Shown here piece after piece: positions 56,778-64,000 of a stretch of 64,000 nt of DNA. This DNA is from Gordonia lacunae (lineage in GTDB: Bacteria > Actinomycetota > Actinomycetes > Mycobacteriales > Mycobacteriaceae): assembly GCF_002149015.1 (NCBI RefSeq), contig NZ_NGFO01000030.1, positions 1-64,000 on the forward strand, in the 5' to 3' direction. The notes beneath the pieces are model-generated. The model was not told the DNA's origin. It did not search any database and saw nothing but the letters and a program-made list of their open reading frames with translations. Within the stretch, counting starts at the first letter, position 1. Each line of letters starts with the position of its first letter. The position numbers were made by a program, and so were the translations under genes.

Positions 56778-57831
56778 ATGAGAATCACACGCAGGGGGAC
56801 CGGCACGAGCCGGTTGCGTCGCTCGCGGTTCGGTGCGGCGCTCGGGGTGATCGCCGCGATGACGCTGTTACTCGCCGGGTGCTCGGTCGACAACTCCGGA
56901 GACGACAGCAAGCCGACGATCCGGCTCGCCTACCAGTCGTTCCCGAGCGGCGACCTGATCGTCAAGAACAACGGGTGGCTCGAAGAAGCGCTGCCGGACT
57001 ACAACATCAAGTGGACCAAGTTCGACTCCGGTGCCGACATCAACACCGCATTCGTCGCCAAAGAGGTCGACTTCGCCGCCATCGGCTCCAGCCCGGTCGC
57101 CCGCGGTCTGTCCGCGCCGCTGAACATCCCGTACCAGGTGGCCTTCGTCCTCGACGTCGCGGGCGACAACGAGGCGCTCGTCGCGCGCAACGGCACCGGG
57201 ATCAACACCGTCGCCGACCTCAAGGGCAAGCGGGTGGCCACCGCGTTCGCGTCCACCGCCCACTACAGCCTGCTCGCCGCGCTCGACCAGGCCGGTGTGA
57301 ACCCGAAAGACGTGGACCTGATCGACCTGCAGCCGCAGGCCTCGCTGGCCGCCTGGCAGCGCGGTGACATCGACGCGGTCTACACCTGGCTGCCCACCCT
57401 CGACGAATTGCGTAAGGACGGAAAGACGCTCATCGCCAGTCGACAGTTGGCAACCGCGGGCAAGCCCACGCTCGACCTCGGGGTGGTCTCCAGTGACTTC
57501 GCCACGGCGAACCCGGAGGCCGTGAACACCTGGCGTCAGGTGCAGGCCCGGGCGCTCACCCTCATCAAGGACGACCCGCAGGCCGCGGCCGACGCCATCG
57601 CCGCACAGCTGGGCACGACCCCGGAGGATGCGGCCAACCAGTTGAAGCAGGGCACCTACCTCACGGTCGCGGAGCTGACGAGTCCGACGTGGCTCGGCAC
57701 GCAGGGAAATCCGGGCAATCTCTCCGAGAACCTGCACAGCGCAGCGGTGTTCCTCGCCGAGCAGCAGCAGATCCCCGCGGCCCCGCCGATCGAGACCTTC
57801 CGACAGGCCATCTACACAGAGGGATTGCCGG

Positions 57832-57851
<20 letters not shown>
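56778..57851 (+). CDS. Sulfonate/taurine-binding lipoprotein
   Basis: 357 residues. The N-terminal signal MRITRRGTGTSRLRRSR, then hydrophobic FGAALGVIAAMTLLLAGC with the lipobox LAGC at about residue 34, places it outside the membrane. IRLAYQSFPSGDLIVKNNGWLEEAL, FAAIGSSPVARGL, LKGKRVATAFASTAHYSLLAAL and DAVYTWLPTLDEL follow the TauA/SsuA NMT1-like fold. It delivers substrate to the permease. The ATG follows GAGGG by 3 bases. The stop overlaps the ATPase gene by 20 bases. Confidence 0.9.
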
Positions 57852-58680
<829 letters not shown>

Positions 58681-58931
58681 GCGAACGGGTCTTTTCCTCA
58701 GCGTGGGATTAACCCTGTCCGGTGACGCGGTGGGCGGTTAGACAGTAGAGGTGTCCACCGTTCCCGCGTCTCCCGCCCCGAGTCCCGGTCGCTCTGCGAG
58801 CGTGCCGTGGACGATGAGCGGCGCGCCGGGCGCTCTCCACTCGATGAACTGGGCGGACGGATCGCATCACGGCTCGCCACCGGCGCACCCCGCTCCGATC
58901 CCCGCCTGCTTCGACCTGGAGAACAAGCCTC

Positions 58932-59837
58932 ATGACAACCACCGCTCACCCCGTCGGCACCGCTCATCGTCCTGACACCGGAACCATATCCGGCGGAGTC
59001 GAATTCGACATCGACGAGTTCGGGCCGAGTTTCGGTGCCGAGATCCGCGGCGTCGACGTCGCATCCGCCACCGACGCGCAGGTGTCCGCACTGCGCCGGG
59101 CGCTGATCGACTACAAGGTCATCGTCCTGCGCGATCAGCATCTCGACGACGCGGCGCACATCCGGTTCGGAAACCGGCTGGGCGACCTGACCTTCGGGCA
59201 CCCGGTGTGGAACAGCGGCGACGTCCCCGGTGAGGTCTACTCACTCGACAGCGCCGACAACGGGTTCGCCGATGTCTGGCACACCGACGTCACCTTCATG
59301 CCCCGGCCGCCGATGGGTTCGATCCTGCGCCCGGTGGTGCTGCCGCGCAATGGTGGCGACACCAACTGGGCGGATGCCGAACTCGCGTACAACTCGCTGT
59401 CGGAGCCGATCCGCCGGATGATCGACGGACTCAGCGCGGTGCACGACGGCAACCGTGAATTCGGTTACTACCTCAAGCAGCGACGCAACGGCCGTGGCAA
59501 CACCTGGGACGGCGAAGAGGTCACCGAGCTGGTGCCGGTCACCCACCCGGTGGTGCGTATCCATCCGGAGACCGGGCGTAAGTCGTTGTTCGTCAATCCC
59601 GGATTCACCTCGCACATCGACGGCGTCTCCGACGCGGAGAGCCGCGGCATCCTGGATCTGCTCTACGCGCACCTCACCAAGCCCGAGCACATCGTCCGGC
59701 ACCGCTGGCGTCTGGGCGACCTGGTGTTGTGGGACAACCGGAACACGCTGCACTACGCGAACCGCGACTACGGCGATGCCCGCCGTGTGATGCACCGGAT
59801 CACCCTGCGCGGTGAGGCGCCCATCGGGCCGGCCTGA
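58932..59837 (+). CDS. TauD/TfdA-type 2-oxoglutarate dioxygenase
   Basis: 301 residues. The iron facial triad is His and Asp in WHTDVTFMPRPP and a distal His in RRVMHRITLRG; the preceding Arg binds 2-oxoglutarate. FGPSFGAEIRGVDV is the conserved N-terminal strand and VIVLRDQHL the next. TauD hydroxylates taurine to release sulfite and aminoacetaldehyde; close relatives act on other sulfonates or sulfate esters, so alkylsulfatase activity is also possible. Placed after the sulfonate ABC genes, it fits a sulfur-scavenging role. A GGAG site is 11 bases before the ATG. A hairpin follows the stop. Confidence 0.9.
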   Translation: MTTTAHPVGTAHRPDTGTISGGVEFDIDEFGPSFGAEIRGVDVASATDAQVSALRRALIDYKVIVLRDQHLDDAAHIRFGNRLGDLTFGHPVWNSGDVPGEVYSLDSADNGFADVWHTDVTFMPRPPMGSILRPVVLPRNGGDTNWADAELAYNSLSEPIRRMIDGLSAVHDGNREFGYYLKQRRNGRGNTWDGEEVTELVPVTHPVVRIHPETGRKSLFVNPGFTSHIDGVSDAESRGILDLLYAHLTKPEHIVRHRWRLGDLVLWDNRNTLHYANRDYGDARRVMHRITLRGEAPIGPA

Positions 59838-59862
59838 CCCGCGGACGCTCTCCGACGACCCC

Positions 59863-59903
59863 GAACTCCCACCCTCGGCCCACCCGGCCGGCGGTGGGAG
59901 TTC
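59863..59903 (+). terminator. Terminator-like hairpin after tauD-type gene
   Basis: GAACTCCCACC (59863-59873) pairs exactly with GGTGGGAGTTC (59893-59903); a second GC-rich pairing lies inside. It starts 25 bases after the stop. Only a few T residues follow, typical of high-GC genomes. Confidence 0.65.
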
Positions 59904-59953
59904 TCGTATGTCCGGCCGGTGCGTCGTCCGGGGGCCGCGCCGGATCAGCGTGT

Positions 59954-60015
59954 TCAACCGAGGGGTTGACAATGGCCCCGGCGGGGCGCACCATCGTATT
60001 CAACCAAACGGTTGA
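59954..60015 (+). promoter_or_regulatory. Promoter flanked by two operators of the ArsR operon
   Basis: TCAACC-N4-GGTTGA occurs at 59954-59969 and again at 60000-60015, 46 bases apart. The first contains a perfect -35 TTGACA (59966-59971); CACCAT, 17 bases later, is a weak -10. The second covers the predicted start point and runs into the GAGGAGG ribosome binding site. This is a likely ArsR autorepression site. Confidence 0.7.
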
Positions 60016-60024
60016 GGAGGTCGG

Positions 60025-60420
60025 ATGGCAGACGAGTTGTCGAAGGTGTTCGCCGCACTCGCGGACCCGACGCGGCGCGACATGGTTGCGCGGCTGGCGG
60101 GCTCCGATGCGACGGTCAGTCAACTCGCCGAGCCGTACGACGTCAGCATCCAGGCCGTCTCGAAGCACCTGAAAGTGCTCGAGGATGCCGGCCTGGTGAC
60201 CCGAACCCGGGAGGCCCAAACCCGCCCGGTCCATCTGGAAGCCGAGGTGTTCGACCTCATGACCAAGTGGATCGAGCGGTATCGGAAGCGGGCGGAGGAG
60301 CGCTACCAGCGCCTCGACGCACTGCTCGCCGAGATGAACGACGGCCCCGAGGCCCAGCACCCGACGACATCGGACCCCGGGGTCGATCCCAAACTCCACC
60401 AGGAAGGAAAGGTGTCATGA
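60025..60420 (+). CDS. ArsR-family transcriptional regulator
   Basis: 131 residues. The winged helix is LSKVFAALADPTRRDMVARL, then SQLAEPYDVSIQAVSKHLKVLEDAGLVTRTREAQTRPVHLE. No metal-binding CxC is present, so it is not a metal sensor of the classic kind; it belongs to the group found next to SRPBCC (AHSA1) genes. A short tail follows. GAGGAGG is 4 bases before the ATG and overlaps a TCAACC/GGTTGA operator, so autorepression is likely. Its stop overlaps the SRPBCC gene (ATGA). Confidence 0.92.
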   Translation: MADELSKVFAALADPTRRDMVARLAGSDATVSQLAEPYDVSIQAVSKHLKVLEDAGLVTRTREAQTRPVHLEAEVFDLMTKWIERYRKRAEERYQRLDALLAEMNDGPEAQHPTTSDPGVDPKLHQEGKVS

Positions 60421-60911
60421 CCGCAACTCAGACCCGTTATCCCGAGGCCGCCATCGAAGCCGACAGGGAGGTGCCGCTGATCCGGATCACCCGCGACTTC
60501 CGCGGGACGCCCGCGCAACTGATGAAGGCCCACATCGATCCCGAACTCTTCGTCCGGTGGGTCGGACCGGACGCGATCAGCAGCCGGATCATCGACTGGG
60601 ACGTCCGCGACGGCGGCAGCTGGAGCTATGTCTCCACCCACGAGGGGCAGGAGTTCGGATTCCGCGGCTGCTTCCACACCGTGGGCGAGGACAAGATCGT
60701 GCAGACGTTCACCTTCCTCGGCATGCCCGACGCGGTGTCGCTGGAGACCCTGTGGTTCGAGGACCTGGGCGACGGCTCGACGCGGCTGCACGCCCAATCC
60801 CTGTGCGACAGTTTCGAAGCGCGCGACGGCTGGCTGGCCTCCGGGATGGAGGTCGGCGTGAACGAGGGTTACGCCGCCCTCGACCGCATCCTCGCTGCGG
60901 ACGAGATCTGA
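60417..60911 (+). CDS. SRPBCC / AHSA1-like protein
   Basis: 164 residues. VPLIRITRDFRGTPAQLMKAHIDPELFVRWVGP and IDWDVRDGGSWSYVSTHEGQEFGFRGCFHTV are the typical AHSA1-type strand-helix pattern, followed by FTFLGMPDAVSLETLWFEDLGDGSTRLHAQSL and the long C-terminal helix SGMEVGVNEGYAALDRIL. The name comes from the Hsp90 activator Aha1, but bacterial members are mostly of unknown function and regularly paired with ArsR regulators, as here. The ATG overlaps the ArsR stop and follows AGGAAGG. Probably binds a small hydrophobic ligand. Confidence 0.88.
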   Translation: MTATQTRYPEAAIEADREVPLIRITRDFRGTPAQLMKAHIDPELFVRWVGPDAISSRIIDWDVRDGGSWSYVSTHEGQEFGFRGCFHTVGEDKIVQTFTFLGMPDAVSLETLWFEDLGDGSTRLHAQSLCDSFEARDGWLASGMEVGVNEGYAALDRILAADEI

Positions 60912-60913
60912 TC

Positions 60914-61531
60914 GTGGCCGGCGTCGCACTGTCCGGGCTCGACGCGTCCGCACGGCACCAGGAGGTGGCCTCCGGTTTCGCGGGGGTCGTCGCCGAGGTC
61001 CGCGACTGGGAAGCACCCGCCCCGGTGGACGGCTGGGTGGCGCGCGACGTCGTCGCCCACCTCGTCGACTGGTTCACCGGTTTCCTCGCCGCGGGCGGGG
61101 TGACCCTGCCCGATGGGCCGTCCGTGGCCGACGACCCGGTCGCGGCGTGGTCGCAGCACGCCGCCTCGGTCCAGGCGCTCCTGGACAGTCCGGCCGCCGA
61201 CGAGGTGTTCAGCCACCCGATGGCCGGTGAGCATCGCCTCGCCGACGCGATCGACCGGTTCTACACGGCCGACGTGTACATGCACAGCTGGGATCTGGCC
61301 CGATCCCAGGGTGCGACCCCCGACCTCGACCCCGGCTTCGCCGTACAGATGCTCGAAGGCATGGCGCCCATCGACGACATCCTCCGCAGCTCGGGTCAGT
61401 ACGGCCCGAAGGTCGAGGTGGACGCCGATGCCGACCCGGTGAGTCGCCTCATGGGGTTCATCGGCCGGGACCCGGGGTGGACGCCGGCGCCGAGGAGCGA
61501 TGACGAGCACGTGCTCGGCAACGCGGAGTAG
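60914..61531 (+). CDS. TIGR03086-like / DinB-fold metal-binding protein
   Basis: 205 residues. DGWVARDVVAHLVDWFTGFL and YTADVYMHSWDLARSQG are the two helices with histidines that bind metal in mycothiol-dependent maleylpyruvate isomerase N-terminal domains (DinB-like four-helix bundle); a third histidine would be H in FSHPMAGEHRL. The C-terminal part is short. Such proteins may be thiol transferases using mycothiol. It begins 2 bases after the SRPBCC stop, so it is the third gene of the ArsR operon. Function uncertain; the family call rests on overall pattern. Confidence 0.78.
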   Translation: MAGVALSGLDASARHQEVASGFAGVVAEVRDWEAPAPVDGWVARDVVAHLVDWFTGFLAAGGVTLPDGPSVADDPVAAWSQHAASVQALLDSPAADEVFSHPMAGEHRLADAIDRFYTADVYMHSWDLARSQGATPDLDPGFAVQMLEGMAPIDDILRSSGQYGPKVEVDADADPVSRLMGFIGRDPGWTPAPRSDDEHVLGNAE

Positions 61532-61541
61532 CCTCGATGGG

Positions 61542-62978
61542 GTGCCAGAGGACAACTTCACCACGCATGGCTCTCAGTCGACCGAAACCCGGCATCCGTC
61601 ACCCCGCACCCTGGGTGAACTGCGTGCCAGCGGTCATGTCCAACGCAGTGTGCGCGACGAGATCCGCAACAATCTCCTGTCCGCGCTCCGCGAGGGACGT
61701 GACCCCTGGCCGGGCATCGTGGGCTTCGAGGCCACGGTCATCCCGCAGCTCGAGCGGGCGCTCATCGCCGGACACGACGTCGTCATGCTCGGCGAGCGCG
61801 GGCAGGGCAAGACGCGCATCCTGCGCACGTTGGTCGGACTCCTGGACGAGTGGACGCCGGTCATCGCGGGGTCCGAACTCGGTGAACACCCCTACGAACC
61901 CATCACCCCGGGGTCGATCCGGAAGGCGGCCAACCTGCTCGACGATCTGCCGATCGAGTGGCGCCACCGTTCGCAGCGGTACAGCGAGAAGCTGGCCACG
62001 CCGGACACCTCCGTCGCCGACCTCGTCGGCGACATCGACCCGATGAAGGTCGCCGAGGGCCGCAGCCTCGGCGACCCGGAGACCATCCACTTCGGACTCA
62101 TCCCGCGCTCGCACCGCGGCATCGTCGCCATCAACGAGCTGCCCGACCTCGCCGAGCGGATCCAGGTGTCGATGCTCAACGTGATGGAGGAGCGCGACAT
62201 CCAGGTCCGCGGCTACACGCTGCGCCTACCGCTCGACGTCCTGGTGATGGCGAGCGCCAATCCCGAGGACTACACCAACCGCGGCCGGATCATCACCCCG
62301 CTGAAGGACCGCTTCGGCGCCGAGATCCGCACGCACTACCCGATCGAGCTCGACGACGAGGTGTCGGTCATCGAGCAGGAGGCGGATCTCACCGCCAGCG
62401 TCCCGACGTTCATCACCGAGATCCTGGCGCGGTTCACCCGGTATGCCCGCGACCACCCGTCCATCGACCAGCGGTCCGGTGTGTCCGCCCGCTTCTCCAT
62501 CGCCGGTGCCGAAACCGTTGCCGCCGCGGCACTTCACCGAGCGACGGTGACCGGCGAGGATCAGGCGGTGGCGCGGGTCGTCGATCTGGAGTCGGTGATC
62601 GAGGTGCTGCGCGGCAAGATCGAGTTCGAGTCCGGCGAAGAGGGCCGGGAACTCGAGATCCTCGAGCACCTGATGCGCAAGTCCATCGCCGACGCGGTGC
62701 GTGCCCACCTCGGCGGCATCGACATGGCCCCGCTCGTCGACGCCCTCGAGAACGGCGAGCCGGTGGTCACCGGCGACCGGGTGCGCGCCGCCGACCTGCT
62801 GGGTTCCATCCCGTCGCCGGGTGCCACGTCCGGCGTTCTCGACCAGATCGCCGAACGCCTCGAGGCCGACTCCGAAGGGGAGCGCGCCAGCGCCGTCGAA
62901 CTCGCTCTCGAAGGTCTCTTCCTCGCCCGCCGCATCGGCAAGGAGGCCGACGACAGCGGGCAGACGATCTACGGCTGA
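61542..62978 (+). CDS. Mg-chelatase-subunit-I-like AAA ATPase (Rv0958-like)
   Basis: 478 residues. Walker A is GERGQGKT (84-91). The Mg-chelatase/MoxR-type region has IPRSHRGIVAINELPDLAERIQVSMLNVMEERDIQVRGY, with Walker B around IVAINELPD and sensor 1 around VMASANPEDYTNRGR. A lid domain follows. Position and vWA partner match M. tuberculosis Rv0958-Rv0959; the pair resembles ChlI/ChlD but has no assigned chelatase role and may act as a chaperone. GTG 61542 is used because TAGCCT lies 7 bases upstream and its first three bases are the previous stop. The copy C repeat separates it from the partner. Confidence 0.9.
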   Translation: MPEDNFTTHGSQSTETRHPSPRTLGELRASGHVQRSVRDEIRNNLLSALREGRDPWPGIVGFEATVIPQLERALIAGHDVVMLGERGQGKTRILRTLVGLLDEWTPVIAGSELGEHPYEPITPGSIRKAANLLDDLPIEWRHRSQRYSEKLATPDTSVADLVGDIDPMKVAEGRSLGDPETIHFGLIPRSHRGIVAINELPDLAERIQVSMLNVMEERDIQVRGYTLRLPLDVLVMASANPEDYTNRGRIITPLKDRFGAEIRTHYPIELDDEVSVIEQEADLTASVPTFITEILARFTRYARDHPSIDQRSGVSARFSIAGAETVAAAALHRATVTGEDQAVARVVDLESVIEVLRGKIEFESGEEGRELEILEHLMRKSIADAVRAHLGGIDMAPLVDALENGEPVVTGDRVRAADLLGSIPSPGATSGVLDQIAERLEADSEGERASAVELALEGLFLARRIGKEADDSGQTIYG

Positions 62979-62985
62979 GCGGCAC

Positions 62986-63102
62986 CCTTCGTGGCTCGCT
63001 TCGCTCGCACCTCAGGGAGCAGGGGCTCGCTGCGAGAGCGAGAGTGCAGGAACCGCCTGTGCTCCCTGAGGTGCGAGGAGCGTTAGCGACGAGCCACGAA
63101 GG
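62986..63102 (+). repeat. Dispersed inverted-repeat element, copy C (diverged)
   Basis: CCTTCGTGGCTCG (62986-62998) is complemented at 63090-63102. Inside, GCACCTCAGGGAGCA (63007-63021) is complemented at 63060-63074. It shares the CCTTCGTG ends and CTCAGGGAGCA core with copies A and B. Unlike them, it separates two genes on the same strand and would form a stem of some 45 bases within the AAA-vWA transcript. Confidence 0.8.
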
Positions 63103-63126
63103 ATTCGCGACAAACGAGGAGAACAT

Positions 63127-64000
63127 ATGGCGCGCAAGAGCTTCCATCGTTCGCGCTACCAGCGGTACAGCGGCGGCCCCGATCCGCTCGCGCCGCCGGT
63201 CGATTTGCGTGAGGCGCTGGAGACGATCGGCGAGGACGTCATGGCCGGCGCGTCGCCGCAGCGGGCCCTGCGGGAACTGCTGCGCCGCGGGACACCGGAC
63301 ATGCGGGGGCTCGACAAGCTCCGCGAGCAGATCAACCGTCGCCGGCAGGAGTTGCTGAAGAAGCGCAATCTCGACGGCACCTTCGCTGAGATCCGCGAAC
63401 TCCTCGACCGCGCGGTACTCGAGGAACGCAAGCAACTCGCGCGTGACCTCGACGACGACGCCCGGTTCGCCGAGATGCAGATCGGGAGTCTGCCGCCGTC
63501 GACCGCCCAAGCCGTCGAGGAGCTGTCGGAGTACAACTGGCGCAGTCCCCAGGCACGCGAGGACTACGACAAGATCAAGGACCTGCTCGGCCGGGAACTG
63601 CTCGATCAACGTTTCGCGGGCATGAAGGAAGCGCTCGAGGGTGCGAACGAGCAGGACCGGCAACGCATCTCGGAGATGCTCGGCGACCTGAACAAGCTCC
63701 TCGAGGCGCACAACCGGGGCGAAGACACCACCGAGGCCTTCGACGAGTTCATGGACAAACACGGCGAATTCTTCCCGGAGAACCCGCGCAACACCGAGGA
63801 GCTGATCGACTCCCTCGCCCAGCGGTCGGCCGCGGCGCAGCAGTTCTACAATTCGCTGACCCCCGAGCAGCGGGCCGAACTCGATCAGCTGGCGCAGCAG
63901 GCTTTCGGCTCGCCGGACCTGATGAATCAACTGGCGCAGATGGATTCGCAACTCCGCGCGGCCCGGCCCGGTCTCGACTGGGACGACGCGCAGTCGTTCT
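63127..64000 (+). CDS. vWA-domain protein, N-terminal part (Rv0959-like), runs off the window
   Basis: The visible 291 residues start MARKSFHRSRYQRYSGG and are highly helical and charged: RRGTPDMRGLDKLREQINRRRQELLKK, ARFAEMQIGSLPPSTAQAVEELSEYNWRSPQARE and LGRELLDQRFAGMKEAL. This is the long coiled-coil-like N-terminus typical of the large vWA proteins that pair with MoxR/ChlI ATPases; the vWA domain itself would lie beyond base 64000. GAGGAG is 6 bases before the ATG. No stop is reached, so the end is unknown. Together with the AAA gene it should form a ChlI-ChlD-like complex. Confidence 0.8.
   Translation, partial: MARKSFHRSRYQRYSGGPDPLAPPVDLREALETIGEDVMAGASPQRALRELLRRGTPDMRGLDKLREQINRRRQELLKKRNLDGTFAEIRELLDRAVLEERKQLARDLDDDARFAEMQIGSLPPSTAQAVEELSEYNWRSPQAREDYDKIKDLLGRELLDQRFAGMKEALEGANEQDRQRISEMLGDLNKLLEAHNRGEDTTEAFDEFMDKHGEFFPENPRNTEELIDSLAQRSAAAQQFYNSLTPEQRAELDQLAQQAFGSPDLMNQLAQMDSQLRAARPGLDWDDAQSF

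Noticed and set aside
58751-58975. 74-codon frame between the sulfonate ATPase gene and tauD, possible upstream peptide
   Set aside because: Pro/Ser/His-rich with no conserved feature and only a weak -10-like GACAGT; it has no Cys-rich end like known sulfur leader peptides.

Overview
The window is high-GC DNA with dense, often overlapping genes and many GTG starts. Its gene content points to a mycolic-acid actinobacterium, most likely Gordonia or a close relative. Two things support this. The order of a core block matches the Mycobacterium tuberculosis stretch Rv0944-Rv0959: nei-like, SDR, pgi, chorismate mutase, uvrD1/pcrA, M23 peptidase, sucC-sucD, DUF5336 membrane protein, perM, purN, purH, Mg-chelatase-like AAA, vWA protein. 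There is also a gene for latex clearing protein (Lcp), the rubber oxygenase known from Gordonia and Streptomyces.

Layout. 0-11.8 kb is an accessory flank: a secreted protein, a PadR regulator coupled to a BtrH-type papain-fold protein, an MFS exporter, a TetR regulator divergent from lcp, a membrane acyltransferase, tRNA-Arg(CCT), a GlxA-type regulator, an SDR and cobF. 11.9-28.8 kb is mostly conserved core: FetB-like permease, cysQ, DNA glycosylase, pgi, chorismate mutase, pcrA, M23 peptidase and sucCD, with a GT-C-like membrane protein and a DUF3068 protein inserted. 28.9-49.5 kb separates sucD from the DUF5336/perM pair and so looks inserted relative to mycobacteria. It holds a nonapeptide-repeat protein with an RDD protein, an AccD3-like carboxyltransferase, Nudix and nitroreductase genes, a TetR regulator, a degenerate HemK-like protein, a fused indolepyruvate ferredoxin oxidoreductase, and a seven-gene branched-chain acyl-CoA (leucine) catabolic operon. 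49.6-55 kb returns to core: a DUF5336 protein with a YGQ-rich tail, perM, purN and purH. 55-60 kb is a sulfonate/taurine cluster: TauE/SafE, permease, binding lipoprotein, ATPase and TauD. 60-64 kb holds an ArsR-SRPBCC-DinB-like operon, the AAA ATPase and the start of its vWA partner.

How the genes work together. The operon at 39.5-49.5 kb encodes consecutive steps: acyl-CoA dehydrogenase, biotin carboxylase and carboxyltransferase, MaoC hydratase, CitE-type lyase, acyl-CoA ligase and acetoacetyl-CoA synthetase. A strong promoter and an inverted repeat over its predicted transcription start imply dedicated control. The Tau genes together import a sulfonate and release sulfite from it. SucCD, Pgi, PurN and PurH are housekeeping metabolism.

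Non-coding signals. A family of long inverted repeats (CCTTCGTGRC ends) sits in three gaps. Several palindromic operators are visible. Many genes lack a ribosome binding site and instead have a TANNNT-like -10 box six to seven bases before the start codon, so leaderless transcripts look common; this was used to choose several starts. No CRISPR array, phage or transposase gene was seen.
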